From: Antilocapra americana | Lineage: Eukaryota; Chordata; Mammalia; Artiodactyla; Antilocapridae | DNA: 64,000 nt | NCBI GenBank assembly: GCA_007570785.1 | Contig: ML660774.1 | Location: 4,004,201-4,068,200 of the forward strand | Direction: 5' to 3' | Shown here: positions 34,995 to 46,680 of the stretch, one piece after another | Numbering within the stretch: the first letter of the stretch is position 1 | How the letters are laid out: every line of letters begins with the position of its first letter | Position numbers and translations under genes: made by a program | The notes under the pieces: model-generated | The model's database searches: none | Seen by the model: the letters and a program-made list of their open reading frames with translations, nothing else | Told to the model about the DNA's origin: nothing

Positions 34995-35975
34995 TGAGTT
35001 CATTTCAGTTCAGTAACCCAGTCATGTCTAATTCTTTGCTACCCCCTGGACTACAACATGCAGGCTCCCCATCCATCACAAACTCCTGGAGCTTACTCAA
35101 ACTCATGTCCATTGAGTCGGTGATACCATCTAACCATCTCATCCTCTGTCGTCCCCTTCTCCTCCTGACTTCAATCTTTTCCAGCATTAGAGTCTCTCAA
35201 ATGAGACAGTTCTTCACATCAGGTGGCCAAAGTATTGAAGCTTCACCTTCAGCATCAGTCCTTCCAGTGAATATTCAGGACTAATTTCCTTTAGGATGGA
35301 CTGGTTGGATTTCCTTGCAGTCCAAGGGACTCTCAAGAGTCTTCTCCAACACCACAGTTCAAAAGCATCAATTTTTGGCCCTCAGCTTTCTTTATAGTCA
35401 ACTCTCACATCCATACATGACCACTGGAAAAACCATAGCTTTAACTAGACTGACCTTTGTTGTCAAAGCAATGTCTCTGCTTTTAAATATGCTGTCTAGA
35501 TTGGTCATAACTTTTCTTCCAAGGAGCAAACGTCTTTTAATTTCATTGCTGCAGGCAAAAATCTGCAGTGATTTTGGAGCCCCCTAAAAATAAAGTCCGT
35601 CACTGTTTCCACTGTTTCCCCATCTATTTGCCATGAAGTGATGGGAACCGTTGCCATGAACTTAATTTTCTGAATGCTGAGTTTTAAGCCGACTTTTTCA
35701 CTCTCCTCTTTCGCTTTCATCAAGAGGCTGTTAGTTCCTCTTTACTTTCTGCCATAAGGGTGGTGTCATCTGCATATCTGAGGTTATTGATATTTCTCCT
35801 GGAAGTCTTGATTCCAGTTTGTGTTTCATCCAATCCAGCATTTTGTACTTTGTATATAAGTTAAATAAGTAGGGTGACAGTATACAGCCTTGACATACTA
35901 CTTTCCCTTTTTGGAACCAGTCTGTTTTTCCATGTCCATTTCTAACTGTTGCTTCTTGACCTGGATACAGATTGA
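34995..35975 (-). mobile_element. BovB 3' end, about 1 kb, minus strand
   Basis: It begins tcatttcagttcagtaaccc (3' end) and extends to the RT region near ctggatacagattgag, where it is 5'-truncated. Minus-strand pieces MKAKEESEKVGLKLSIQKIK (35505-35723) and the [20 protein letters not shown] tail (35005-35187) are in different frames. The YADD region lies near 35770 with tcatctgcatatctgagg on the plus strand, so the DD pair is kept. Confidence 0.94.
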
Positions 35976-36342
35976 GTAGGCTAACTAAAAAATAGTTTGA
36001 AAGGGTAAGGATGTAAATATATAGTGAAACAGAGAAACTAAAAATTATTTTAAATGATATCTGTGTTTTCCCAAAGAAAGATGATGTATCTTAATAATTG
36101 CTGTCTCTATAAAGAGTTCATAGAAATAAATGTTATTCTTAATCATAAAGATATTTTGACTAGATATGGCTGTATCATTACCTAAAAGTTATTCTTTATT
36201 TTTATGCATTGTATTATAATGTATAAATTTACTTTTAAAATGAAAGAACAAATTTATGCCAATATATCTTAAAAATTTACCCCACATTATTATAAATAAG
36301 GGTTTTTTATAATAAAAATTTTTATTTGTTCTCTGATATCAC
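35976..36342. other. AT-rich unique DNA
   Basis: Contains tataaataagggtttttt at 36291-36308, which closely resembles the sequence on the far side of the following L1 (36773-36787). Confidence 0.45.
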
Positions 36343-36775
36343 TTTTTTTTAATTTATTTTTTAAAATTTTCTTTACATTATCCTGTTGGTTTTGCCATAC
36401 ATTGACATGAATCCTCCATGGGTATACATGTGTTCCCCTTCCGGAACCCCCCTCCCACCTCCCTCCCGATTCCCTCTCTCTGGGTCATCTCGGTGCACCA
36501 GCCCTGAGCATCAAACCCGGGCTGGCGATTGATTTCACATATGATAATTAACAACTTTCAATGCCATTCTCCCATATCATCCCATCCTTGCCCTCTCCCA
36601 CAGAGTCCAAAAGACTGTTCTATACATCTGCATTTCTTTTGCTGTCTCGCATACAGGGTTCTCGTTACCATCTTTCTAAATTCCATATATATGCATTAGT
36701 ATACTGTATTTTTGTTTTTCCTTCTGGCTTACTTCACTCTGTATAATAGGCTCCAGTTTCAAAACTGGAGCCTAT
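36343..36775 (-). mobile_element. Ruminant L1 3' end, 5'-truncated at a palindrome
   Basis: After a T-run the plus strand reads gttttgccatacattgacat, gggtatacatgtgttcccct, and finishes actctgtataataggctcc, the complement of the bovid L1 3' UTR. At the 5' truncation point ataggctccagttt (36746-36759) is followed by ca and then its exact reverse complement (36762-36775). Confidence 0.92.
36746..36775. repeat. Perfect 14-bp inverted repeat at an L1 junction
   Basis: Arms ataggctccagttt and aaactggagcctat, spacer ca. The left arm is ordinary L1 sequence. The right arm replaces what should be the next L1 bases. Confidence 0.95.
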
Positions 36776-39529
36776 AAATAGGGTTTTGAATTTATGGGGC
36801 ATGATGTCAAGATGCTAACACTTCCTAGCAAAAATATTATAATGCAAGGAGTTCCCAGATTATTGTTTGCATTCAAGTTCTGCAACTTTAACCTCAAGTT
36901 AACTGCTGTTGTGTCACTTCTTTTGAATAAGGGATTTGATAGTAAATAATTTATTATTTATATTGTCATTTTTCTTGAGGAAATAAATATTTCCCTAAAA
37001 TATTTTTAATGTGACTATATAAAAGAAGACTATTTCTTTTTTACTATAGAATTTTTAATACATTTTTTTAAAAAAGCTGTTTTTCCTGGATCCAGGTGGT
37101 ATGATTTCCTTTGTTTAAATTTCAGCGTAGTAGAGAAATATGTAAAGAATGTTTTAGGTCAATACTGTGTCAGCAGATTTTGATTAATTGGGGGAAAAAG
37201 CTTATCAAACAAAATAACACTTCCAATTTTGTATTAAATGTTACCTCTTTACTGTATAAAGCAAGATGCATTTTGGCAATATCGAGCTTTTAGAACTAAC
37301 ATTGAGAATACTATGGGGAAAAGATGTTAAAAGTTGCCTTGTATTCTAAACAGTAACTGGGAAAGGAAAATAGATTAAAATGGAACAGTTAAAGGGGAAA
37401 TGCATAATTACAATGGAATGATATTTAAGTGCAAATCAAATTTCAATAGAGTATGTTTTTAAGTAATTTTACAGAAATAGGCATGCTATCTCTTTTAAGA
37501 TTAAAAATTTATTTTTTAAAATATATATTTCAGATTATTTTATTTGTGATTATGTATGTCTAATTCAAACCATGTTATCGTTCTTTCTCCAACCATGAAA
37601 AGAAAAATTAACATTTAAGAAATAATTCAAAGGAAAAGCTTCTCCAGTCATCTTTGCCCCAGTGAGCTGAGTAATTTTTGTAAATTGGTCTTTTGGCCTG
37701 AGTAATTTAGATAATTACTCAAGTTATTTCCTTCAGTTGAATATTCAGATACTATTAAACATCAAGCATATCATAAATGATTTATTTTATTTTTTCTTCA
37801 TAAATTGATCAAATGTTGAGTGAAATAGTGAACTTGACCTGTGCATTGACCTTTATATATAAGTCTAGTTGTTCGCAAGTAGTCTCTCTAACTTGATGAG
37901 ATCTTTCTTATTTTTATTTTCAACTTTGCTTGACAAATTAAGAAAGATGTGTTCAAAGAGAATTCTGGATAAGCATGAAAGCATAAGCCTGTCATGAATA
38001 TGTAATTCAAATTCACTCAATACAAACCAATGATCAAATTACCTATAAACATTGAGGGTGGGGAAGGGGCATCGATACAGTCTTTACTCCAACTAGGACA
38101 TTTTTGTTTTCTCTAATTGAAATTTTCTTTTAAAAGATTAATGTAATGCCAAGTAATTTTTAATTTATGATGTGCATTCAGAAATAATTTTCGCTTGGCT
38201 TTTGTAGTTCTTAATGTGAAAAAAAGTCAAGTGGTAATAGTGATAATATTTTTAATTATGAACAAAAAACAGTCTTATTATTAGCTATTATAATTTAAAC
38301 TTTATTATACTTTAAATTGACATATTCTTGTTTTTGTAACTTTAACAGGTGATAGCTTCAGGCTCTTGCGGTGGATATAGATTCTTCCTGCAAGGGAATA
38401 ACAGTAAGTGCTTATGTAAATGCAATAATTTTTAAAAACTATTATTTTTTAATATTTTCTTAAATATATGAAAAAGTTAATATGATTATTTAACTTTATT
38501 ATTTTTATAATTTTGATAAACTGTATTCACTCTGAATGATAATTTACATGGAATTTTAATAGATTAATGCCAAGTCACTTTAATAATGAGGAAATATGAC
38601 CCATAGCCAAGTCTTTCCATTTTGTCCAGTGTGCTTATGACAGTATCACTATGCAAATTTTACTTGTGCATATATGACGTGGATTATCTCTTTGATTAAC
38701 TGATTTACAGTGATTATTTTCTATGGACAATTTTTGGACAATTGGTTTTTAAATTTCGGATTGTGGGGCATTAGTTTTGCATTTGTAAGTTCTCTCTAAG
38801 CAACTCAAATTTGTCTTTTGTAATGATATGTTTTAAATTGTTTCCATGCTAACCTAAGTCACTAACACTTGTATTTATCTCATAAAAGGTAAGAGATAGA
38901 CCTCTTTTTCCCCATTGTCATCAGATAGTAACATCTTGGTTCCTGCAATGTCCTTTTCATAATGGTTTAAATCTGTGTGTTTATTTCAAACATGGACATA
39001 AGTAACTTTTGTTTTACCTGCCAGCCTGGGTTATCTTGTGCCTTCCTTTACATTAATGTAATTACTTGCAAAATAGCTTCTTTCCAAATTGAATAGGGAA
39101 ATATCAGCTTGCTGCAGGCTCTGTGCACATCCAGGAATTAAAGTAATTTAAGATATGAGGTTTTAAATGGAAACTGTATTTGTAAGAAGAAGACATAATT
39201 CATAATTCATTGCCAGAGGTATCCATCTCAATGAAACTTTTAGAGGGACAGAAATATGCTCTAAATTCTGAATTCTTGATTTTCTCAGTAGTTTGGATCC
39301 TGGTATCCTTTACAGTTGGATCGCTTTCTAGTGTCTTGTGAAACCTGGGATATATCCTGACTTCTATTTCCTTCCATTTCTTACTGATACCAATTTCTGG
39401 GGTGTCTTCTTGACTCTTCTTGACACTGGCTGTTTACTGGTAATTCTGTCCAGTGATCTTCAATTTGATTGTCATCCTCAGGCAATCGTGTCTTCCTTGA
39501 GTATGATGTGTCAAATGTTTGTTTGTTGG
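36776..39529. other. Long AT-rich stretch with almost no recognised repeats
   Basis: Nearly 2.8 kb without BovB, SINE or L1 signal, unusual for this window. One splice-flanked candidate (38349-38403) lies inside. Confidence 0.45.
38349..38403 (+). other. Candidate internal exon (55 nt), orientation uncertain
   Basis: The plus strand has a T-rich tract ending ttgtaactttaacag, a 55-base segment and the strong donor gtaagtgc. The first frame is open (VIASGSCGGYRFFLQGNN). The opposite strand also has an excellent acceptor (ttactgttattcccttgcag) inside the same segment but only a poor donor. I do not recognise the peptide. Confidence 0.25.
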
Positions 39530-39660
39530 TTTTTAACTTTTTAGTTTGTATTGGGGTATACCTGGTTAACAATGTTCTGATACTTTCATGTGAGCAGCAA
39601 AGGGACTCAGCCCTGCATATACATATATCCATTCTCCCCCAAAATCCTCCTCCATAATAT
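39530..39660 (-). mobile_element. L1 3' UTR fragment
   Basis: tttagtttgtattggggtat, tgtgagcagcaaagggactc and tatccattctcccccaaaat are the complement of the ruminant L1 3' end. It is 5'-truncated after about 130 bp. Confidence 0.88.
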
Positions 39661-41189
39661 TGTTTTCATGATACTTATCAGATGCCTGCAAATCTCTTTC
39701 AGAGATATGCTATATTATAAAAGAAATTATTTTCTATTTGGGGGATTCCAATTCACTTGTTTACTAATATAGTTGTAGATAAAGGCTTTGGTAAATAAAC
39801 TATATTGATCTTTAGAAAGTATTTGCTGATACCAGCTCTGCAGTAGATTAAATGATTGGTAAAATAACTCACAGTGTCACTATTTCTCTCTCTTACTGTG
39901 GATGAGGGAGAGATGAAAGGAAAAGAAAATGGCTTCATAAATTAGAAGTGTGAAAATGTTCATTTCCTTATAACCAAAGGATCATCAGTAGTAGGAATGC
40001 ATATTTTAAAAATGTTATAAACCACTTAAAGTCTGTTGTCCTTAGTAATTTCTAGTATTTTTTCATCTTTAAATTATGCTTATATACTTTCTAGTAACAA
40101 TCAACTATACATATGTGTATAAATAAATATATTTATATGTAAATATGCATATATACACAGTCAGCAAAATCATATTTTATTATAGTTCCCAAATAGGAAA
40201 CATTGAATATGCATACAGGGTTTTATTTATCTTTGACTCATTCTAATTTTTATTTTTTCTCTAAATCATTAGTATCAGTCTGTTCTTATCTGTCACTTTT
40301 TTTATACTGAACAGCTTTTGTGTAGCCAGGTGTGTGGTCTCAGACACTGGGAAGAGACGGAGGAAAGATTAAATTCCTGTCTTCTACTTGTCCATAGGAT
40401 GTTGGAAAAAACAGAAACATTTGACAATCATTTCAGTTCATCATGGTGGGATTTGTGATCAAATTGGAATATACTGATTGGGAAATAGAGAGGTGAATAC
40501 TGTCCACTGGGGGGAGGGGGGTTGCACAGTGTTAGAATTGTGAATTTAGTTATATTTGGGGCAAAAGGAGGACTATAGCCTGGGAAACAGCATTTCAGTT
40601 AGCTCTCAGAAACTGCTCCAAAGATAGGGAAGAATGTGATTTTGGTGGAGGGGAAGTACATGCAATCAAGCCCCCTCTCTTTTTTTTTGGCAAAAGTTTT
40701 CTGCTAGTCTCATAAAGGTTTTCTGCCCACCATGAAGGATTTCTGTGCTTTTCTAGATACGAGGAGATACAAGAACTGGGTTTCTCAGGTCATCTCCTGA
40801 AAATGTCTAACTAGCTCAAGACCTGTTCTGCCAGTTTTTTCCTAGAACACAGAGTGTCTCATTTCTGATCTCCACTCCTTTCAGAGGGTGTTGAAAAGGA
40901 GCAGCTGCAATGGCTCATAGTTGGATCCTTTAAGAGGTAGCTGGCAAGTGCCAATATGAGGGTGAAAATACTCAGGTCATCCTGGAGGGCTGAACCAGCG
41001 TCTTCTGGAGAAGGTATTTTTTGAACCACAGTGGGTGTGTACATATGATCCAAAGAGAGGGTGTGGGATTGGGGTTAAGGGGCAAGGATTAGGAAGAAGA
41101 GGCCATAGGAATCATTTCAGACTCTATACAAAGGGAAGGGTATCAATGCAATTTGTAGCAGGGTGAAGGGATCGTGAGGAACATCTTTA
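39661..41189. other. Unique DNA, nothing recognised
   Basis: Contains AT dinucleotide-rich sequence around 40105-40160 and a G-rich run at 40509-40521. No gene supported. Confidence 0.4.
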
Positions 41190-41695
41190 CAGAAAGAAAA
41201 TTTCAGAGTGGCAGGAAATGCGAGATCTAGAGCATAAAATCACATCTGTGACTGTGCTGAGGAGTTTGCATTTTATCTCATTTTTAGCCAGGAAACATAA
41301 GAGAGCCCTAGTGAATTTTATAACAGTAGGGAACTTGGGAGTTGTATTTTGGAAATAGGAGCAGAGCAGCAACTTTGAAGAAGGATAAGGGGAGTTGGAG
41401 AAAGAGGAGTCAAGACAGAGATAAAAGAACCAGTCAGGAAGCTATCCCAGGAGCTCCAAGAAATAAATGGTGGCAAACTCACCTAAGGAAGTGATTTTGA
41501 GGGTAGAATGTAGCCTTGAAAACATCGAGCTCTGGACAGTGGAGACCAGGTTATTTACCTGAGGTTATCTGGCCTGGGTGAAGAAGGAAATCTACAAGAT
41601 GGCTATTGATTGGAGGGTCATGACCATGGGAGTGGGCTGAGAGAGAAGAGAAGCTAATTTTAAAATGAATAGTTGTGAGAAGAGAAAGATTTAGT
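41190..41695 (+). repeat. Ancient interspersed repeat, family unassigned
   Basis: tgaggagtttgcattttatc, aaccagtcaggaagctatcc and the gaggttatctggcctgggtg stretch follow the order of a widespread old eutherian repeat, the same family as 1100-1365 and 49945-51530. Confidence 0.45.
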
Positions 41696-41826
41696 TCAAT
41701 TTAGGGTACTAGCCTGTCTCTCCCTCATTCCCTAGGAAGTACCAGAAGCCTTTATGGAGCCTAGCGCAGAACACAGATAGAACCAGTTGGCTGTAAATGT
41801 TACGACTCCTTGTTCTATCTTCCATA

Positions 41827-41963
41827 TACTGTCCAGTAGAGTAGCTACCGTTGCATGTGACTATTACATTAATTCAGATTATAGATTTATTTCTTTAGTC
41901 ACATTTAGCATATTTCAACTGTTCAATGGCCGAATGTGGTGAATAGTTACCTCTTGGACAGTA
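41827..41963. repeat. Small inverted-terminal-repeat element (old DNA transposon)
   Basis: Perfect 9-base terminal repeats tactgtcca (41827-41835) and tggacagta (41955-41963) bracket a partly symmetrical 137-bp unit containing gtagctaccgttgcatgtga. It resembles common non-autonomous mammalian DNA transposons whose ends read cactgtccaatatggtagcc. Confidence 0.65.
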
Positions 41964-44544
41964 TGTATGTTGCCAAAAATCATATTGAACAATACAGTTC
42001 TAGACTTTAAGAGCACTCATAAAGAATGTGGACTTTGAATCACAAAAGTAAATGCATAGCTAAATATATTTAACATGTTTACCTTTTAGAAGTAGAGAGA
42101 CTTTAATTATATTCTTATTCCATAACCAATTATGTTGGTGAATAACATCTGAATTTTAATAGAATGAGAAAAGTTTACATCTTCTGATTTATAATTGTTT
42201 CTTCTCATCAGTGAAGGGCATAACCAAAAGGTGCCTGACTTTTACAGAACTGACAAAAAAGCCCCTAGTAACAAATGAAAGGAATGCTGTAGAACAAGAC
42301 AATTTTCTCAACATACTTTCTTAATGCTTTTTCAGAATTTCAATTTCCATCTTTAAATTCATTAATAAAATTAATTTGTGTTAGTTCTCATTGAAAGATG
42401 GTGACATTTGGAATAATAGAATCTTAATAGAGAGCAACTTCCAGGGCTCAGTATGTGAAATGAATTTTACTACTCTTGACTCCTTAAAATGTATGAGACA
42501 GAAAAATCTAAATTGTCAGCTGTTAATAACAGGGTTGCCAAATTAGACACTATCTTATTTCTGAAGAAGATACACATTGATCTTACAGGGAAACAAGTCT
42601 GTACTTCACTCTCTTAACCGAAGAAAATTTTATCAGTGACTTTGTCTAATTCAACATTAACATTTTGAAATGCATTCTAATTCCTCTCTTTCAAAAAAAG
42701 AGCTTCATGGTTGGTCTCTTTGACTACACACTTTTCTTCTTCCTGTGTCGCTTAATCCAAGGTATTGTCTTTATCATATCATTTTAAAAATAAAGTTGTT
42801 AATCTTTAAAGATATTCATTTACTTATTTGCTCCCTGTCCTTGAGGGAGTACATTGACCCTGAAGAGTGCAGCTTTGTCCTTAGCATCCAGAGCTCTTCC
42901 AACCTGTGTAGGTCTGCCAGAACTTACAGGCAGTCCCTTAAATTAAGCCACTGTCTGCTGCCCTCTCAGCTCCCCTCCACTGGGCCAGGGCATTTGTCCT
43001 CTACCTGCCTACCTCATCCTTCTTTTTTCTCTGTCTTAGAACCCTTCACCTTCCTGGCACCTTTACCCAGATCACTTTCATCTCCAGTGGCTTAAATTCC
43101 ACCCAGTGTTCCTCCCTTTTCATAAAATGTATTAGTTTGCTCCATTTACATGGTCCCTTGGGACAACTCCTGAGATGAAATGAAATTATTAATAGAGATA
43201 TAAGTCTCTTCGTCTTCTCCTCTTTGCTTGGTTGAGGGCAACTGTCATGTATTTACTGACCAAGAATTCGAAGGACAGGTGCCTTAAACTGCATCCTTCC
43301 TCAGTCAGCTTGCTGATCCACACCAACTTCAGATACACTATGGATAGAATTAGCAAAATATTGCTGTTCTTTTCTTGTTTAAGAATGCTGAGACTCTTTG
43401 AATCTCTAAAGTGTGCTAAGTTTCATCAAATTTGATACTCTGTATGTTCAAAGATCAGTCAATTCCTTAAATAATATTAATGTATTCATGTAGTTAACTT
43501 TGAAAAGAATATGGGTTTTTATTTACCCATCTATAAATATTAAATTATCTGAAGTAACTATTAAGATTTTTTCTCTGTTAGTTTATTAAAAAGCATTTCA
43601 TTCAGTGAAAATGAAAAGCAAGGTGTTTTATTTGCAGTTACTTTTCAACTGGTTTTTCAATTAAACTTGACTGGAGAGACTTCACAGCTCATAGCCGTAT
43701 CTTGGGGAGGTCAGCTTTTGTGTTTAGAAAGAACTTAACTAGCATGATAGTTACTTAGAGATGTTTATAAACAAAAATATATCCTTTAGCTACATTTTGT
43801 GTAGAAGAAATACAGGTGCTTGCAATTCCTAATGACCATTTCAGTGTTTTCTGGAAGTATACCTCGCTGATGAAATCAATTATCCAGCTATCTCATACCA
43901 ATAACTTGTTTTATGTGATTTTATCTCCTATGATCACTTCATGTATTAAGTGATCTTCATGGACCAGAACCGAGGATAGCCAGGGTGTGATGGAAGAGTG
44001 ACAGGAATGTTTGAAGCAATAAGAGACGTTAACAGCCAAGGAATAAGACAACTAGTAGCTATGGAAAAGACTGAGGGGTTTCCAAAATAGAAAGCAAGAG
44101 ACCGGCAGAGAGAAACTGTGATTAGATTCAATTACCTGAAAGTTGACCCATGATGCAAATTTAGAAAACTAAACTACTCTAATGTGTTTATGGAAAGTTG
44201 AGTTGCCTGTATTTGCCTACCCTATTTAAAGTGTGTTAATCACTTGTGTTCCTACCTCAAAATGATGACTTCTGGTGTAGAAATTAGCTTGATTCAATGT
44301 TTGTGAGAACGATACAAATTTGATTTTATCTTCATTAATTCAAAGCATAGCCTTAAAGTGAAACCAGTTTCTCCTCTACCCCCCTCCCCAGGTACTGGTT
44401 GTTTTTAAATGCTCTTTTGAGAGTTTGTTAACGTAAGTGCTTCGGTTTATTCGAATTAGAGAATTAAGTACTTGTAGTCACTGAGAGGGAGGAAATTTTC
44501 CTCTACCCTTCTTCCAAATTCTTACAGCTGGTTTAAGAATTGAA
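41964..44544. other. Unique DNA, repeat-poor
   Basis: A GC-richer, pyrimidine-rich part at 42830-43110 yields a 116-codon plus-strand frame without a domain or clear splice sites. Otherwise nothing recognised. Confidence 0.4.
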
Positions 44545-45640
44545 TTGACATTAGACAGACTACCAGGAGGATATCACACAAAAGTTTAATAACGTGTATA
44601 CATGGGAGAGGCATAGGAAAGCTATATAGCTCATCAAAATAGCTGAGACTCTCACCTTAAATACCATTTTCAATTAAAGACAAGAGAGAATTTTGTGGGT
44701 AGTGGTTATGGGACCCTAAAGTGGGAGGAAAGCAATTGATATGAAAATGGAAAAGCAAATGCTGGTGAACAGATGTTTACTGGGTCACGTACAGACCGTG
44801 GGACACAGACAGGAATTTTAACAGACTTTGCTGAGTTCTTCCCTGTTCACACACCTAACTAATCCTATAGTTACCTGTAATGACAGCTCCCTTCCTGAAA
44901 GAGGTCCTCTATCTATAATCTTTAGGTAGTTAAGGAGAAGATCAAACATTCTTCCTGAGTCTTTGGGGACTTGCTTGTTTTCAGATCAAAAATAATTCAC
45001 ATGCCAAAGAGGTATTTGGGGTGTGCAAATTGTGTTCCCCTTCAGTGGATTGCACCTGTATAAGCCATGAACACAAACCAAATTATAGACTACGATAAGG
45101 CAGGACCTGTCTTTCATTAGAGAGGGCTAGCAAAGTGACCAGAAGCTGATAAAATGATAAATCAGGAATAAACCTTGCTTGGAGCTTCGTCATTGGTCAA
45201 AACCAGGAAATTCTAAGTAGGACAAGTAGGAGGAGAGATGGTCTCTGCTCCTTGGAATAGTAATGGAATAGGAAACAGTATAAGCGGGGCATCTGCACTG
45301 GGTCTGGGGGCCGAACCGGTTTTCTGGATATTTTATGGCTTCCCTACCTTGAGACAGGTTGGCTTTGCCTTCACCCTGTATGCTTGATTGTTTTCTCAGT
45401 TTTTATGAGTGGTGTCAGCTAACTGTTCAGGCACATGGCTCTGATTTTAACTGACAGCATAAATCAGTCTTATTCCATATACTTGTTAGGAAAATTTATC
45501 TTCTAATCACTACCACCTGTTTGAAGAGGAAACCCAAACAGGACAACACAACAAAATAAATCAGCTATATTCACAGGGACCCATTCCTTTGGGTTAAAAA
45601 CAAGCGAAACAATACAACAGCATCAGTAAATTATTCTAGA
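44545..45640 (-). repeat. Possible old LTR block, unassigned
   Basis: aagtttaataacgtgtatac, agctgagactctcaccttaa, tgttcacacacctaact and the tcattagagagggctagcaa segment recall a eutherian endogenous-retrovirus LTR read in reverse. I could not assign the family or exact ends. No retroviral reading frame is seen. Confidence 0.35.
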
Positions 45641-46423
45641 CAATCAGAAACCATCCTTTTGTGTATTCTTCTGCACTCTACTCTCCAATACTCTTTGTGA
45701 ATTATGCGTTGGTGTGGAAAAATTGCTCCATATGTATTTATAAGAAATAATTCAGCATAACTGGATTCAGTATTTATTGTATAGATATTTACAAATAGAG
45801 GATTGGAGTCAGACCTATCTGGTTTTAAAGCTAATTACTCTCTGCTAATTTCTAATAATGCAAACTTGGAAAAAAAAATGAGTAAATACTTTGATCCGCA
45901 TATTACTTTCATATCAATAATAATCACTTATCTTAGTGGTTATAAGGGTGGGAATAAAGTTGTATGTATCAGGCACTTCAGAACCAGTCAATAGACAGCA
46001 GGTCATCAACAAAACACACATACGGGCGTTTTTGCAGTTATCAGGGGCATCGTTCACCAGAGGGAAACCAGCGGGGAGGAAGTCCTCTTGAGTCTCATTC
46101 CCAGGATGAGTGTTGAACTATTGACCAGGTAGATCTGCGTGTAGTTTCACTGATAGGTCAGCTTCGGCAACTTTGTATGATTCCTTTTTTCTTGGCATCT
46201 GTGAAGCACTGAGTCAAATATGTAACTCTCTTAAAGCAACAGTGTACAATTTTGGGGTACTCATACCTGCTCTTATTTCTCCTATCTGAATTTTCTTTAG
46301 ATTATATTATATATAGTTATCTATTTGGTTATTTAGATGTATATATGATATGATTTTAAATTATTTTGAAAAATGTTTTAAATTCTTTATAAGTTAGAAG
46401 TTATACATAAGTAATCATCTTCT
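45641..46423. other. Unique AT-rich DNA
   Basis: Nothing recognised apart from a fortuitous 63-codon frame at 45803-45994. Confidence 0.4.
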
Positions 46424-46680
46424 GATTTCATGGCTGCAGTTACTGTCCACAGTGATTTTGGAGCCCAAGAAAAGAACACTGTTTCTGCTTTTTCCCCTTT
46501 TGTTTGCCATGAAGTGATGGGATCAGATGCATGGTCTTAGATTTTTGAGTGTTGAGTTTTAAGCCAACTTTTTTTCTCTGCTCTTTCACCCTCATCAAGA
46601 GGTTCTTTAGTTCCTTGGCATTTTCTGCTATTAGAGTGGTTTCATCAGCTTATCTGAAGTTTTTGATATTTCTCCCTAGA
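46424..46680 (-). mobile_element. Internal BovB fragment lacking both ends
   Basis: The complement of the RT C-terminal/palm region: atttcatggctgcagttact, gccatgaagtgatgggatca, gttgagttttaagccaac and tcatcaagaggttctttagt. The BovB 3' end is missing, unlike every other copy here, which points to later deletion or rearrangement. Confidence 0.88.

Noticed and set aside
40509..40521. G-rich run ggggggaggggggt as a G-quadruplex
   Set aside because: Only two long G runs with one intervening base; no canonical four-tract motif.
42745..43095. 116-codon plus-strand frame
   Set aside because: It sits in a pyrimidine-rich stretch, with no domain and no convincing acceptor and donor pair.
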